A stretch of 64,000 bases of DNA from the NCBI RefSeq assembly GCF_019890675.1, contig NZ_JAIOAA010000019.1:1-64000 (forward strand), read 5' to 3'. This stretch comes from Micromonospora sp. PLK6-60 (lineage in GTDB: Bacteria; Actinomycetota; Actinomycetes; Mycobacteriales; Micromonosporaceae). This document shows, piece by piece, positions 53,295 to 62,290 of the stretch. The notes under the pieces were generated by a model that made no database searches, was not told the origin of the DNA, and saw nothing but the letters and a program-made list of their open reading frames with translations. The position numbers were made by a program, and so were the translations under genes. Within the stretch, counting starts at the first letter, position 1, and the number at the start of each line of letters is the position of its first letter.

Positions 53295-54217
53295 GCGAGC
53301 ACCTCGCCGGCGGCGACCCGGACGCCGCGCGCCCAGTCGCCGGCCGGCATGGCCTTCTTGCCGGCCGCCCGCACCTCGCCGAGTCGCACCGGGGTGGTGG
53401 CCGTGCCGACGAGCACCCCGGCCTTCTCCACCAGCAGCTCGCCGGGCTTCAGCTCCGGGCTGTTCGCCACCGGGGTGACCGGGCCGAGCTTGACCCGGTC
53501 GGCGCGGAACGTCGTCCACGCCCCGGGTGCCGGGGTGCAGGCGCGGATCCGCCGGTCCACCGCGAAGGCGGGATCGGACCAGCGCACCCGGGCGTCGTCC
53601 ACGGTCAGCTTCGGCGCCAGGGAGACCCCGTCGGCCGGCTGCGGCAGCGCCCGGGCGGTGCCGGCCGCGATCGCGTCGAGCACCGCCACCAGCAGCCCGG
53701 CGCCCGAGTGGGCCAGCCGCTCCAGCAGGTCGCCGGAGGTGTCGGTGGGGCGGATCTCGTCGGTCACCGTGCCGTAGACGGGGCCGGTGTCCAGCCCCTG
53801 TTCCAGCTCGAAGACGCTGGCGCCGGTCAGCTCGTCGCCGTGCAGCACGGCGTGCTGCACGGGGGCGGCGCCGCGCCAGGCGGGCAGCAGGGAGAAGTGC
53901 AGGTTGATCCACCCGTGCCGGGGGATCTCCAGCGCCACCGGCGGCACCAGCGCGCCGTAGGCGACCACCGGCACGCAGTCCGGGGCCAGCTCGCGCAGCC
54001 GGTCCAGGAACTCCGGCTCCCGCGGCTTGCCCGGGGTGAGCACCTCCACCCCGTGCGCGTCGGCCCAGGCGCCGACCGGCGAGCGGGCCAGGCCGCGGCC
54101 CCGGCCGGCGGGCGCGTCGGGGCGGGTGACCACGGCCAGCAGCTCGTGGTCGGAGGCGGCGATGGCGTCCAGGGCGGGCACCGCGACGGCCGGCGTACCG
54201 GCGAAGATCAGGCGCAT
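53291..54217 (-). CDS. fmt: methionyl-tRNA formyltransferase
   Basis: Formylates initiator Met-tRNA. 308 residues: MRLIFAGTPAVAVPAL, the formyl-folate site NLHFSLLPAWRGAAPVQHAV and GASVFELEQGLDTGPV, and a C-terminal OB-like domain (KPGELLVEKAGVLVGT). The ATG at 54217 is four bases after the def stop. Confidence 0.98.
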   Translation of the reverse strand: MRLIFAGTPAVAVPALDAIAASDHELLAVVTRPDAPAGRGRGLARSPVGAWADAHGVEVLTPGKPREPEFLDRLRELAPDCVPVVAYGALVPPVALEIPRHGWINLHFSLLPAWRGAAPVQHAVLHGDELTGASVFELEQGLDTGPVYGTVTDEIRPTDTSGDLLERLAHSGAGLLVAVLDAIAAGTARALPQPADGVSLAPKLTVDDARVRWSDPAFAVDRRIRACTPAPGAWTTFRADRVKLGPVTPVANSPELKPGELLVEKAGVLVGTATTPVRLGEVRAAGKKAMPAGDWARGVRVAAGEVLA

Positions 54218-54221
54218 CCGG

Positions 54222-54782
54222 TCACCGCCCCAGGCCGAACGGGTTGCCGGCGGCGTGCGGGCTGAGCTTCACCGTCGGCGGGGCGGCGTCGTCATACCAC
54301 TCGGCCTGGCGGATCGCCTTCATCGCGGCCTTGCGCCCGGCCGGGTCGAGCCGGTCGACGAAGAGCACCCCGTCGAGGTGGTCGGTCTCGTGCTGGACGC
54401 AGCGGGCCATCAGGCCGGTCCCGACGATCTGGAGCGGGTCGCCGTAGGAGTTGAAACCCTTGGCGATCACGTTCTGCCGGCGCTTGGTGTCGAAGTAGAG
54501 CCCGGGGATGGACAGGCAGCCCTCGGGGCCGTCCTGTTCCTCCTCGTCGGGGAACTCCAGCACCGGGTTGACCAGGTGGCCGAGCACGTCGTCGACGTCG
54601 AAGGTGAACACCCGCAGGCCCACGCCGAGCTGGGGCGCGGCCAGGCCGGCGCCGCTCTGCTCACGCATCGTGTCGGTCAGGTCGGCGACGAGCTTGCGCA
54701 GCTCGACGTCGAAGTCGACCACCGGGTCGGCCGGCGTGCGCAGCACCGGATCGCCGAACAGACGGATGGGCTGGACGGTCAC
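54222..54782 (-). CDS. def: peptide deformylase
   Basis: Removes formyl from nascent proteins; metal enzyme. 186 residues with the three motifs GAGLAAPQLG, EGCLSIPG and QHETDHLDG (Cys and two His as ligands). GTG 54782 has AAGGAG upstream. It sits just before fmt, its functional partner. Confidence 0.98.
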   Translation of the reverse strand: MTVQPIRLFGDPVLRTPADPVVDFDVELRKLVADLTDTMREQSGAGLAAPQLGVGLRVFTFDVDDVLGHLVNPVLEFPDEEEQDGPEGCLSIPGLYFDTKRRQNVIAKGFNSYGDPLQIVGTGLMARCVQHETDHLDGVLFVDRLDPAGRKAAMKAIRQAEWYDDAAPPTVKLSPHAAGNPFGLGR

Positions 54783-54825
54783 GCGGGCAGACTCCTTCTC
54801 CGGGGGTGGACGGTGCCGTACCAGT

Positions 54826-56097
54826 CTACGGAGTGGCGCCGGGAGCACCGGCCGGCGTACCGCGATCGGTGAGCGGGGACTCGTCGCCCACGGTGACCGG
54901 CAGGCTGGCGTACCCGCGCAGGGTCAGCCGCACCCGGCGCTGCGGCGCGCCGGCCAGCGCCAGGCCGGGCAGCCGGCGCAGCAGCAGCGGGAAGGCGACC
55001 TGCGCCTCCAGCCGGGCCAGCGCGGCGCCGAGACAGTAGTGCGGCCCGGCGCCGAAGGAGAGCGGCTGGATCTGCGGGCGCGACGGGTCGAACCGGTCCG
55101 GCTCCGGGTAGCGGCGGGGATCCCGGTTGGCGGCGCCCAGGGAGAGGATCAGCCAGCTGCCGGCCGGCAGGTCCAGCCCGCCGTGCCGGGCCGGCTCGGT
55201 GCTCATCCGGGAGGTCAGCTGCACCGGCGAGTCGTAGCGCAGCAGCTCGTCGACGTACCCGGGGGCGAGCTCCGGGTGCTCGCGCAGGGCCGCCGCCTCC
55301 CGGGGGTGGTCGAGCAGCACGACAAGGCCGTTGCCGAGCAGGTTGGTGGTGGTCTCGAAGCCGGCCACCAGCAGCACGATCAGGTTGGCCAGCAGCTCGT
55401 CGCCGGAGAGCCGATCACCGTCGGTGTCGTGCGCCTGCACCAGTGCGGTGGTCAGGTCGTCGGCCGGGCTGCGCCGGCGCGCCGCGACCAGCTCGGTGAA
55501 GTAGGCCCGCAGCTCGGTGGCGCCCCGGTCGGCCACCGCCAGCTCCGCCGGGTTGATCTCCGGCTCCAGCACTCCGGTCAGGTCGGCGGCCCAGCGGCGA
55601 AACAGCCCCCGGTCCGCCGCCGGGACCCCGAGCAGGGCGCAGATGACCCCCACCGGCAGCGGGTAGGCGAACTCGTCCATGAAGTCGATCGGCGCCCCGG
55701 CGCGGCCCCGGGTGAGCATCCGGTCGACCAGCTCCTCGGCCTGGGCGACGATCACGTCCCGCATGGCGGCGATTCGGCGCGGGGTGAAGGCCCCGGCGGC
55801 GAGCCGGCGCATCCGGCTGTGGTCGGGCGGGTTGGTGCGCAGCATCGACCGGGAGATGGACAGCACCGCCGGGCTGTCCCGCCAGCCCGGCAACAGCTGG
55901 TCGCGCAGCGCGTCGTCCATCACCCCGAACCGGGGGTCGCGCAGCATCGCGTCGACCTCGGCGTACCCGGTGGCGACGGAGAAGACCGGCCCGGCCTGGA
56001 CCACCGGGCCGTGGGCGCGGAACTGCTCGTAGACCGGGTACGGGTTCACCCGCCCGGTCGGGGAGAGCAGCGTCGCGAGGGCGTCGGCAGGGTCCAC
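54826..56097 (-). CDS. cytochrome P450
   Basis: 423 residues, soluble bacterial type (CYP105/107-like). I-helix LVAGFETTTNLLGNG, with Glu where many P450s have Asp/Glu before Thr; the ExxR motif in VDELLRYDSPVQLTSR; the heme loop LSFGAGPHYCLGAALARLE with the cysteine ligand. No ferredoxin or reductase adjoins, so it uses shared partners. GTG 56097 starts VDPADALATLL. It lies among housekeeping genes rather than in a biosynthetic cluster; substrate unknown. Confidence 0.95.
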   Translation of the reverse strand: MDPADALATLLSPTGRVNPYPVYEQFRAHGPVVQAGPVFSVATGYAEVDAMLRDPRFGVMDDALRDQLLPGWRDSPAVLSISRSMLRTNPPDHSRMRRLAAGAFTPRRIAAMRDVIVAQAEELVDRMLTRGRAGAPIDFMDEFAYPLPVGVICALLGVPAADRGLFRRWAADLTGVLEPEINPAELAVADRGATELRAYFTELVAARRRSPADDLTTALVQAHDTDGDRLSGDELLANLIVLLVAGFETTTNLLGNGLVVLLDHPREAAALREHPELAPGYVDELLRYDSPVQLTSRMSTEPARHGGLDLPAGSWLILSLGAANRDPRRYPEPDRFDPSRPQIQPLSFGAGPHYCLGAALARLEAQVAFPLLLRRLPGLALAGAPQRRVRLTLRGYASLPVTVGDESPLTDRGTPAGAPGATP

Positions 56098-56181
56098 GGT
56101 CGGCCTCCCGGAAATCGGACGGAAGGCTCCATCATGCTCCGCCGCGCCCGATCCGGCGATCCCGTCCCGGCCCGGGGCAGG

Positions 56182-57165
56182 TCAGGCGCCGGTGCCCGGC
56201 TCCCCGGCGAGCACCGCGTCCCCGGCGAGCAGGGCGTGCGCCGGCAGCGGCAGCGTGCTGCCGTGCGCCGCCTCCCAGTCGTGGATCACGCTCGACCGGA
56301 CCTGCGAGGTGAAGTAGTCCACCGCGCTCGTGCCGCCCACCACCGGCTCGTCCACCTCGGCGACCAGTTGGGCCGGGACCAGCGGGAAGTCGCTCTGCAG
56401 GGCGGCGCTGAGCCGGCGGTGCCCGTCGACCACGAAGAAGTACTCGCCGGTGTAGCCGATCCGCAGCGGCTCCAGCGCCTCGTCCCCGGCCTCGGCCACC
56501 TCGCCGACGAACTCCGAGTCCCAGAGCCCGCGCAGGGCGGCGATGTCCTCGGTGGGATAGATCCGCCGCGGGTCGAGCAGCAGCAGCGGCGCGCCCGCGC
56601 GCAGCACCTCCGCGCCGAGGCGACCCTGGTGCACGTCGATGACGTGCTCGATGACCTGCTCCGGGGTGGCCCGGGTGGTGTCGCAGATCAGGTCGTAGTT
56701 GCGCAGCCGGGCCTTGTCCACCCCGTAGCGGAGGATGAACCGGCCGCGCTCGCTCTCGCTGCGCTCCCGGAGCTTGGCCTTCGCCTCCTCCAGCGAGGTG
56801 TAGCTCTCCGCCGGGCCGGACCGGCCCAGCAGCACCCGACGGGCCGCCTCGCCCGGCTCGGTGATCATGTGCACCTTGAGCGCGTCGGTGAAGAAGTGCC
56901 AGGCCAGCCGGGAATCCATCACCAGTGCCTCGCCGGAGGCCGCGATGTCCCGCTGGAGCTGGTCGACGTAGCCGTCGACGGCCTGGTCCAACTCGGCGTG
57001 CAGGTTGAGCTGGAGAGCGGTCATCTGCCGCTCCTGCGCCATCTGCCGGTAGAGGTCGCCGACACTGACCCGGCGCATGCCCAACCGCTTGGCGATCTCG
57101 ACGGAGACGGTGCTCTTCCCGCTGCCGAGGTCACCGTTGAAGACAATCGACTGACGAACGGTCAC
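56182..57165 (-). CDS. nucleotide-kinase-like protein fused to ParB-like domain
   Basis: 327 residues. The N-terminal ~200 residues have a P-loop (FNGDLGSGKSTVSVEIAKRL, about 10-28) and the layout of cytidylate or adenylate-type kinases (VSVGDLYRQMA; SRLAWHFFTDALKVHMI). From ~210 on, LLLDPRRIYPTEDIAAL and EYFFVVDGHRRLSAAL resemble the ParB/sulfiredoxin fold, including the DGHxR pattern seen in ParB-like serine kinases. GTG 57165 has AGGGGTGG upstream; an ATG at 57192 is an alternative. The substrate of neither part is known. Confidence 0.75.
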   Translation of the reverse strand: MTVRQSIVFNGDLGSGKSTVSVEIAKRLGMRRVSVGDLYRQMAQERQMTALQLNLHAELDQAVDGYVDQLQRDIAASGEALVMDSRLAWHFFTDALKVHMITEPGEAARRVLLGRSGPAESYTSLEEAKAKLRERSESERGRFILRYGVDKARLRNYDLICDTTRATPEQVIEHVIDVHQGRLGAEVLRAGAPLLLLDPRRIYPTEDIAALRGLWDSEFVGEVAEAGDEALEPLRIGYTGEYFFVVDGHRRLSAALQSDFPLVPAQLVAEVDEPVVGGTSAVDYFTSQVRSSVIHDWEAAHGSTLPLPAHALLAGDAVLAGEPGTGA

Positions 57166-57262
57166 GGCTGGCCCACCCCTGCTCACCGGCATGACGGGCG
57201 ATGCTATCACCTCGGTTCCCGGACCCCGGCGGACGCGGAGTGCGACGAGGAGCGGGCCACCC

Positions 57263-59452
57263 TCAGAAGAGGCTCAGCGGATCGATCTGGAGCCGGACCG
57301 GGTCGGCGGCCTTGCGGGCGCTGCGCGTCCCGGCCGCCGCGTGCAGGGAGCCGGCCAGCGCCGCCGCCCGGGCCCGGGGCACCCGGACCAGCATCCGTTC
57401 CCGGTCGTCGTCGGCCGGCACCGGGCCGAGCAGCTCCGCGCCGGCCGGCAGCTCGGCGGCGGCGAGCAGGTCGGCCACCGCGTCGGCGCCCCCGGTGACG
57501 CTTGCCATCTTCACCGCGGGCGGGAACCCCAGCTCCCGCCGCTCGGCGAGCTCCCGGGCGGCGAACCAGGCGGCGTCCCAGCGCAGCAGGGCCTGCACCG
57601 GGGCCAGCGCCCCGTCGGCGACCACCACCACCCGGCCACCCGCCGACCCCGGCCGGGCCAGCGCGGCCGCGGCCAGCCAGCGCCGCAGCGCCTCCTCACC
57701 GGCGCGCAGGTCCGCCCGGGTGAGCAGGGCCCACGAGTCGAGCAGCAGCACCGCGCCGTAGCCCCCCTCGGCGACCGGTTCGGCACCCGGGGTGGCGACC
57801 ACCAGGCCGGCCCCGCCCGGCACGGCGGCGAGCACCTCTTCGCGCCCCGAGGTGCGCACCGGCACGTCCGGGAACGCCCGGCCCAGTTCCTCGGCGGTGC
57901 GGCGGGCCCCGGTGACCGCGGCGCGCAGCCGCCGGCCGCCGCACTCCGGGCAGGCGTACGCGGCGGCCACCCGGCCGCACCAGCGGCAGGCCGGGGGCGC
58001 GTCGGCGGAGCGCAGGGCGAGCGGGCCGGCGCAGTGCGGGCAGCGGGCCGGGGTCCGGCAGTCGGCGCAGGACACCGCGGGCAGGTAGCCCCGGCGTGGC
58101 ACCTGCACCAGCACCGGCGCGTCCCGGCGCAGCGCCTCCCGGGCGGCGGTCCAGGCCAGGCTGGGCAGCCGGGCCGTCGCCGCGCCCGGGTCGCGGGCCA
58201 GCTGCGGGTCGTCGCCGGTCGGCGCGATGGCCGGGGTACGCGCCCGCACGGTCGCCCGGTCCGCCACCACCTCGTGCGCCCAGCGGGTCTCCACCAGCAG
58301 CTGCGCCTCGGCGGTCCGGGCGAACCCGCCGACCAGGGCGCCCGCCCCGGCGAGCTGGGCCCGGGTGAGCAGCACCTCCCGGGCGTGCGGGTACGGCGCC
58401 CGGGGCTCGGCGTGCAGGTCGTCGCCGTCGTCCCAGATCGCCACCAGGCCGAGCCGGTCCACCGGGGCGAACATCGCGGCCCGGGTGCCGATCACCACGG
58501 GCACCTCGCCCCGGCGGGCGGCCAGGAAGGCGCGGTAGCGCCGGGCCGGGCCGAGCGCGGCGGAGAGGCAGGCGTGCCGCCCCGGGCCGAGCAGCGCGGT
58601 CAGCGCGGCGTCGAGCCGGTCCAGGTCCCGTGCGTCCGAGACCACCACGACCGCGCCCCGGCCGCCGGCCACGGTGGCGGCCACCGCGTCGGCGTACCGG
58701 GCGGCCCAGTCCTCCCCGGCCAGCGCGGACCAGACCGCGCGGGGGGCCCGGCCGGCGGTGAGCGCCCGCAGGTACGCCGGTCCGGCCGGGTAGTCCCGCC
58801 AGCCGCGCGGGTCGACCGGCGCTGCGACGGCAGGCTGGTCGGCGGCCGGGTCGGCCGGCTGGTCGGCGGCCGGGGCCGGCTCGCCGGTGGCGGGGGCCTG
58901 AGCGGCTGGCACGCCGGTGGTGGGGGCCTGAGCGGCTGCCTCGCCGGTGGTGGGCGGCTGAGCGGCTGGCACGCCGGTGGTCGGGGCGGGGTCGCCGGCG
59001 GCTGGCACGCCGCTGGTCGGCGCCGGCTCGCCGCGCTCGGGATCCGGGGCGGCCAGCCCGGTCGCGGTGGCCGCCTCCTTCTCGACCCGGGCGTGCCGGG
59101 GCGGGACGGCCAGCCGCAGCACGTCGGCGAGGCTGCCGGCGTACCGGTCGGCGACCGCGCGGGCCAGCTCGGCAATCTCCGGGGCCAGCACCGGCTCCGG
59201 CGAGACCACCTTCTCCAGGTACGCCAGCCGGGGGTGCGCGGACGCGTCGACCCGGGCCAGCAGCCAGCCGTCGACCAGTTGGCCGGCGAAGCGGACCTTC
59301 ACCCGCACGCCGGGCCGGGCGGCCTCGTCGAGGTCGGCCGGCACCAGGTAGTCGAACGGACGGTCCAGGTGGGCCAGCGGAACGTCGACGCAGATGCGAG
59401 CGACCGGCGACCCGTCCGCGGGTCGCCGGTCGCTGCGCCTGGTGCCGGTCAG
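57263..59452 (-). CDS. priA: primosomal protein N' (PriA), helicase motifs lost
   Basis: Replication-restart initiator. 729 residues: an N-terminal 3'-end-binding domain (VPLAHLDRPFDYLVPADL; GVRVKVRFAGQLVDGWLL) and a zinc-binding region with eight cysteines (SCADCRTPARCPHC; CRWCG; CPECGG). As usual for actinobacteria the Walker A loop is absent, so unwinding is unlikely. Residues ~150-215 are a Pro/Ala/Thr repeat linker. No ATG, GTG or TTG precedes the homologous start in frame; a CTG at 59450-59452 overlaps the metK stop as CTGA, the same geometry as other overlaps here, so I take it as start with reserve. Confidence 0.92.
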   Translation of the reverse strand: MTGTRRSDRRPADGSPVARICVDVPLAHLDRPFDYLVPADLDEAARPGVRVKVRFAGQLVDGWLLARVDASAHPRLAYLEKVVSPEPVLAPEIAELARAVADRYAGSLADVLRLAVPPRHARVEKEAATATGLAAPDPERGEPAPTSGVPAAGDPAPTTGVPAAQPPTTGEAAAQAPTTGVPAAQAPATGEPAPAADQPADPAADQPAVAAPVDPRGWRDYPAGPAYLRALTAGRAPRAVWSALAGEDWAARYADAVAATVAGGRGAVVVVSDARDLDRLDAALTALLGPGRHACLSAALGPARRYRAFLAARRGEVPVVIGTRAAMFAPVDRLGLVAIWDDGDDLHAEPRAPYPHAREVLLTRAQLAGAGALVGGFARTAEAQLLVETRWAHEVVADRATVRARTPAIAPTGDDPQLARDPGAATARLPSLAWTAAREALRRDAPVLVQVPRRGYLPAVSCADCRTPARCPHCAGPLALRSADAPPACRWCGRVAAAYACPECGGRRLRAAVTGARRTAEELGRAFPDVPVRTSGREEVLAAVPGGAGLVVATPGAEPVAEGGYGAVLLLDSWALLTRADLRAGEEALRRWLAAAALARPGSAGGRVVVVADGALAPVQALLRWDAAWFAARELAERRELGFPPAVKMASVTGGADAVADLLAAAELPAGAELLGPVPADDDRERMLVRVPRARAAALAGSLHAAAGTRSARKAADPVRLQIDPLSLF
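58875..58990. repeat. 30-bp tandem repeat in priA linker
   Basis: CTGAGCGGCTG recurs at 58898, 58928 and 58958. It encodes repeated APTTGVPAAQ-like units in the linker between the DNA-binding and core domains. Confidence 0.85.
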
Positions 59453-60639
59453 GCTCCCGCGGCCGACTTGAGGTCGGCGGCCCGGTCGGTGCTCTCCCAG
59501 GTCAGGTCGGGCAGCTCGCGGCCGAAGTGGCCGTACGCGGCGGTCTGCTGGTAGATCGGGCGGAGCAGGTTGAGGTCCCGGATGATGGCGGCCGGGCGCA
59601 GGTCGAAGACCTCGGTCACCGCCTTCTCGATCGAGGTGACCGGCACGGTCTCGGTGCCGAACGTCTCGATGAACAGGCTCACCGGGTGGGCCTTGCCGAT
59701 CGCGTACGCGACCTGGGCCTCGCACCGCTCGGCCAGGCCGGCGGCCACCACGTTCTTGGCCACCCAGCGCATCGCGTACGCGGCGGAGCGGTCCACCTTG
59801 GACGGGTCCTTGCCGGAGAAGGCGCCGCCGCCGTGCCGGGCGTACCCGCCGTAGGTGTCGACGATGATCTTGCGACCGGTCAGGCCGGCGTCACCCATCG
59901 GGCCGCCGATCTCGAACCGGCCGGTCGGGTTGACCAGCAGCCGGTAGCCCTCGGTGTCGAGCTCGAGGCCCTCCAGCTCCGGGGTGATGACGTGGTCGCG
60001 CACGTCCGGGGTGAGCAGCGAGTCCAGCGAGATGTCGGCGGCGTGCTGGCTGGAGACCACCACCGTGTTGAGCCGCACCGGCCGCAGGCCGTCGTACTCG
60101 ATGGTGACCTGGGTCTTGCCGTCCGGCCGCAGGTAGGGGATCGTGCCGTCCTTGCGCACCACGGACAGCCGGCGGGCCAGCCGGTGCGCCAGCGCGATCG
60201 GCAGCGGCATCAGCTCGGGGGTCTCCGAGCAGGCGAAGCCGAACATCATGCCCTGGTCGCCGGCGCCCTGCGCGTCCAGCGCGCTCTCCGACGCGCCGGT
60301 GCGCAGCTCGAAGGCGTTGTCCACGCCCTGCGCGATGTCCGCCGACTGGGCGCCGATGGAGACGCTCACGCCGCAGGACGCGCCGTCGAAGCCCTTCTTC
60401 GACGAGTCGTACCCGATGCCGAGGATCGTCTCCCGGACGATCGTCGGGATGTCCGCGTACGCCTTGGTGGTCACCTCGCCGGCCACGTGCACCTGACCGG
60501 TGGTGATCAGGGTCTCGACCGCCACCCGGCTGTGCGGGTCCTGTGCCAGCAGGGCGTCCAGGATGCCGTCGCTGATCTGGTCGGCGATCTTGTCCGGGTG
60601 ACCCTCCGTGACCGATTCGGAAGTGAAGAGACGTGTCAC
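59449..60639 (-). CDS. metK: S-adenosylmethionine synthase
   Basis: Makes SAM from methionine and ATP. 396 residues: VTRLFTSESVTEGHPDKIAD, GAGDQGMMFGFACSETPEL (ATP motif) and GGGAFSGKDPSKVDRSAAYA (phosphate loop). GTG 60639 has GGAGT close upstream; an earlier in-frame ATG gives non-homologous residues. No SAM riboswitch is seen in the 126-base gap before it. Confidence 0.98.
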   Translation of the reverse strand: MTRLFTSESVTEGHPDKIADQISDGILDALLAQDPHSRVAVETLITTGQVHVAGEVTTKAYADIPTIVRETILGIGYDSSKKGFDGASCGVSVSIGAQSADIAQGVDNAFELRTGASESALDAQGAGDQGMMFGFACSETPELMPLPIALAHRLARRLSVVRKDGTIPYLRPDGKTQVTIEYDGLRPVRLNTVVVSSQHAADISLDSLLTPDVRDHVITPELEGLELDTEGYRLLVNPTGRFEIGGPMGDAGLTGRKIIVDTYGGYARHGGGAFSGKDPSKVDRSAAYAMRWVAKNVVAAGLAERCEAQVAYAIGKAHPVSLFIETFGTETVPVTSIEKAVTEVFDLRPAAIIRDLNLLRPIYQQTAAYGHFGRELPDLTWESTDRAADLKSAAGA

Positions 60640-60765
60640 GGCACTCCTAAGCAACTTGAAATCTCGTGATGTGTCGTTCGGCGGCAGTTTAGTCATCTCG
60701 CGGTGACCGGGGGTCGGCAACACGGGATGTGACCAGTCTTCAGGAAGCCCGGCGGCGGCGAAACC

Positions 60766-61974
60766 TCAGGATTGCCCGGTGAGCCGGGGCAGCACCAGAT
60801 CCCACACCGCGTCGGCGAGCTCCTCCTTGCCCCGCTCGGGCAGCTCGTGCACGGCGCCGCCGGAGTCGATGACCGTCGCCGCGTTGGTGTCGGCCCCGAA
60901 CACCTTGTCGACGCCGACCTCGTTGATGACGATCAGGTCGGCCCGCTTGCGGGCCAGCTTGGCCCGGCCGTTGGCGACCGCGTCGCCGGTCTCCGCGGCG
61001 AACACCACAAGCACCTGGCCGGGCCGCCGCCGGGCGCCCAGCTCGGCGGCGATGTCCGGGTTGGTGACCAGTTCGAGGACCGGCGCGTCGCCGCCCTCCG
61101 ACTTCTTGATCTTGCCGGTGGCATAGCTGGCCGGCCGGAAGTCGGCGGGGGCGGCCGCCATCACCACCACGTCCGCCCGGTCGGCCGCGTCGAGGGTGGC
61201 CTTGCGCAACTCCTCCGTGGTGCCGACCCGGACCAGGTCCGCGCCGGCCGGGTCGGCCAGCGCGACGTTGGCCGAGATCAGCGTGACCCGGGCGCCGCGG
61301 GCGACGGCCGCCCGGGCGAAGGCGTAGCCCTGCTTGCCTGAGGAGCGGTTGCCCAGGAAGCGCACCGGGTCCAGCGGCTCCCGGGTGCCGCCCGCGGTGA
61401 CCACCACGTGCCGGCCGGCCAGGTCGGCCGGCGCGTCGGCCCCGCGCAGCAGGGCCCGGCGGGCGACCGCGAAGATCTCGGCCGGGTCGGGCAGCCGCCC
61501 CTTGCCGGTGTCGGCCCCGGTGAGCCGGCCGACGGCGGGCTCGATCACCCGTACGCCGCGGGAGCGCAGCGTGGCGACGTTGGCGACGGTGGCCGGGTGC
61601 TCCCACATCTCGGTGTGCATCGCCGGGGCGAGCACCACCGGGCAGCGCGCGGTGAGCAGCGTGTTGGTCAGCAGGTCGTCGGCGAGCCCGTGCGCCGCCT
61701 TGGCCAACAGGTCGGCCGTGGCCGGCGCGACGACGACCAGGTCGGCGTGGCGACCCAGCCGCACGTGTGGCACCTCGTGCGCGTCGGACCAGACGTCGTC
61801 GGCGACCGGCTGACCGGAGAGCGCCGCCCAGGTCGGCGCGCCGACGAAGCGCAGCGCCGAGGCGGTCGGCACGACCCGGACCCGGTGGCCCGACTCGGTG
61901 AAGAGCCGCAGCAGCTCGCACGCCTTGTAGGCGGCGATGCCACCGCCGACCCCGAGGACGATCTCGGCGGTCAT
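60766..61974 (-). CDS. coaBC: phosphopantothenoylcysteine decarboxylase / synthetase
   Basis: 402 residues. The CoaC flavoprotein half (about 1-180) has the catalytic His in HEVPHVRLGRHAD and the loop PAMHTEMWEHP. The CoaB half (about 185-400) has VVTAGGTREPLDPVRFLGNR and KIKKSEG. It makes 4'-phosphopantetheine from phosphopantothenate, for CoA and carrier proteins. It follows rpoZ by 16 bases. Confidence 0.97.
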   Translation of the reverse strand: MTAEIVLGVGGGIAAYKACELLRLFTESGHRVRVVPTASALRFVGAPTWAALSGQPVADDVWSDAHEVPHVRLGRHADLVVVAPATADLLAKAAHGLADDLLTNTLLTARCPVVLAPAMHTEMWEHPATVANVATLRSRGVRVIEPAVGRLTGADTGKGRLPDPAEIFAVARRALLRGADAPADLAGRHVVVTAGGTREPLDPVRFLGNRSSGKQGYAFARAAVARGARVTLISANVALADPAGADLVRVGTTEELRKATLDAADRADVVVMAAAPADFRPASYATGKIKKSEGGDAPVLELVTNPDIAAELGARRRPGQVLVVFAAETGDAVANGRAKLARKRADLIVINEVGVDKVFGADTNAATVIDSGGAVHELPERGKEELADAVWDLVLPRLTGQS

Positions 61975-61990
61975 CGTGGCGCGGCGGGGA

Positions 61991-62257
61991 CTACGGCTGG
62001 TCGGTCGGCTCGGCGGTGAGCAGACCCGCGTTGATCTCGCGCATGGCGATCGAGAGCGGCTTCTCCTGGGGAGTGGTCTCCACCAGCGGGCCCACGTATT
62101 CCAGCAGGCCCTCGCCGAGCTGGCTGTAGTAGGCGTTGACCTGACGCGCGCGCTTGGCGGCGAAGATCACCAGCGCGTACTTCGAGTCGGTCTTCTCCAG
62201 GAGCTCGTCGATCGGCGGGTTGGTGATGCCCTCGGGATTGGTGGCGATGGATCCCAC
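61991..62257 (-). CDS. rpoZ: RNA polymerase omega subunit
   Basis: 88 residues. The conserved omega core is NPPIDELLEKTDSKYALVIF then AAKRARQVNAYYSQLGEGLL, and KPLSIAMREINAGLL follows. It helps fold the beta' subunit. GTG start at 62257. Standard place between gmk and coaBC. Confidence 0.97.
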   Translation of the reverse strand: MGSIATNPEGITNPPIDELLEKTDSKYALVIFAAKRARQVNAYYSQLGEGLLEYVGPLVETTPQEKPLSIAMREINAGLLTAEPTDQP

Positions 62258-62290
62258 GAATTGAACCTCTACCGTCTGGGAGATGTGCGT

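Noticed and set aside
54826..56097. P450 as part of a natural-product cluster
   Set aside because: Flanking genes are def, fmt, priA and metK; no PKS, NRPS or tailoring partners are nearby.
60640..60765. SAM riboswitch upstream of metK
   Set aside because: The 126-base gap shows none of the conserved SAM-riboswitch blocks.
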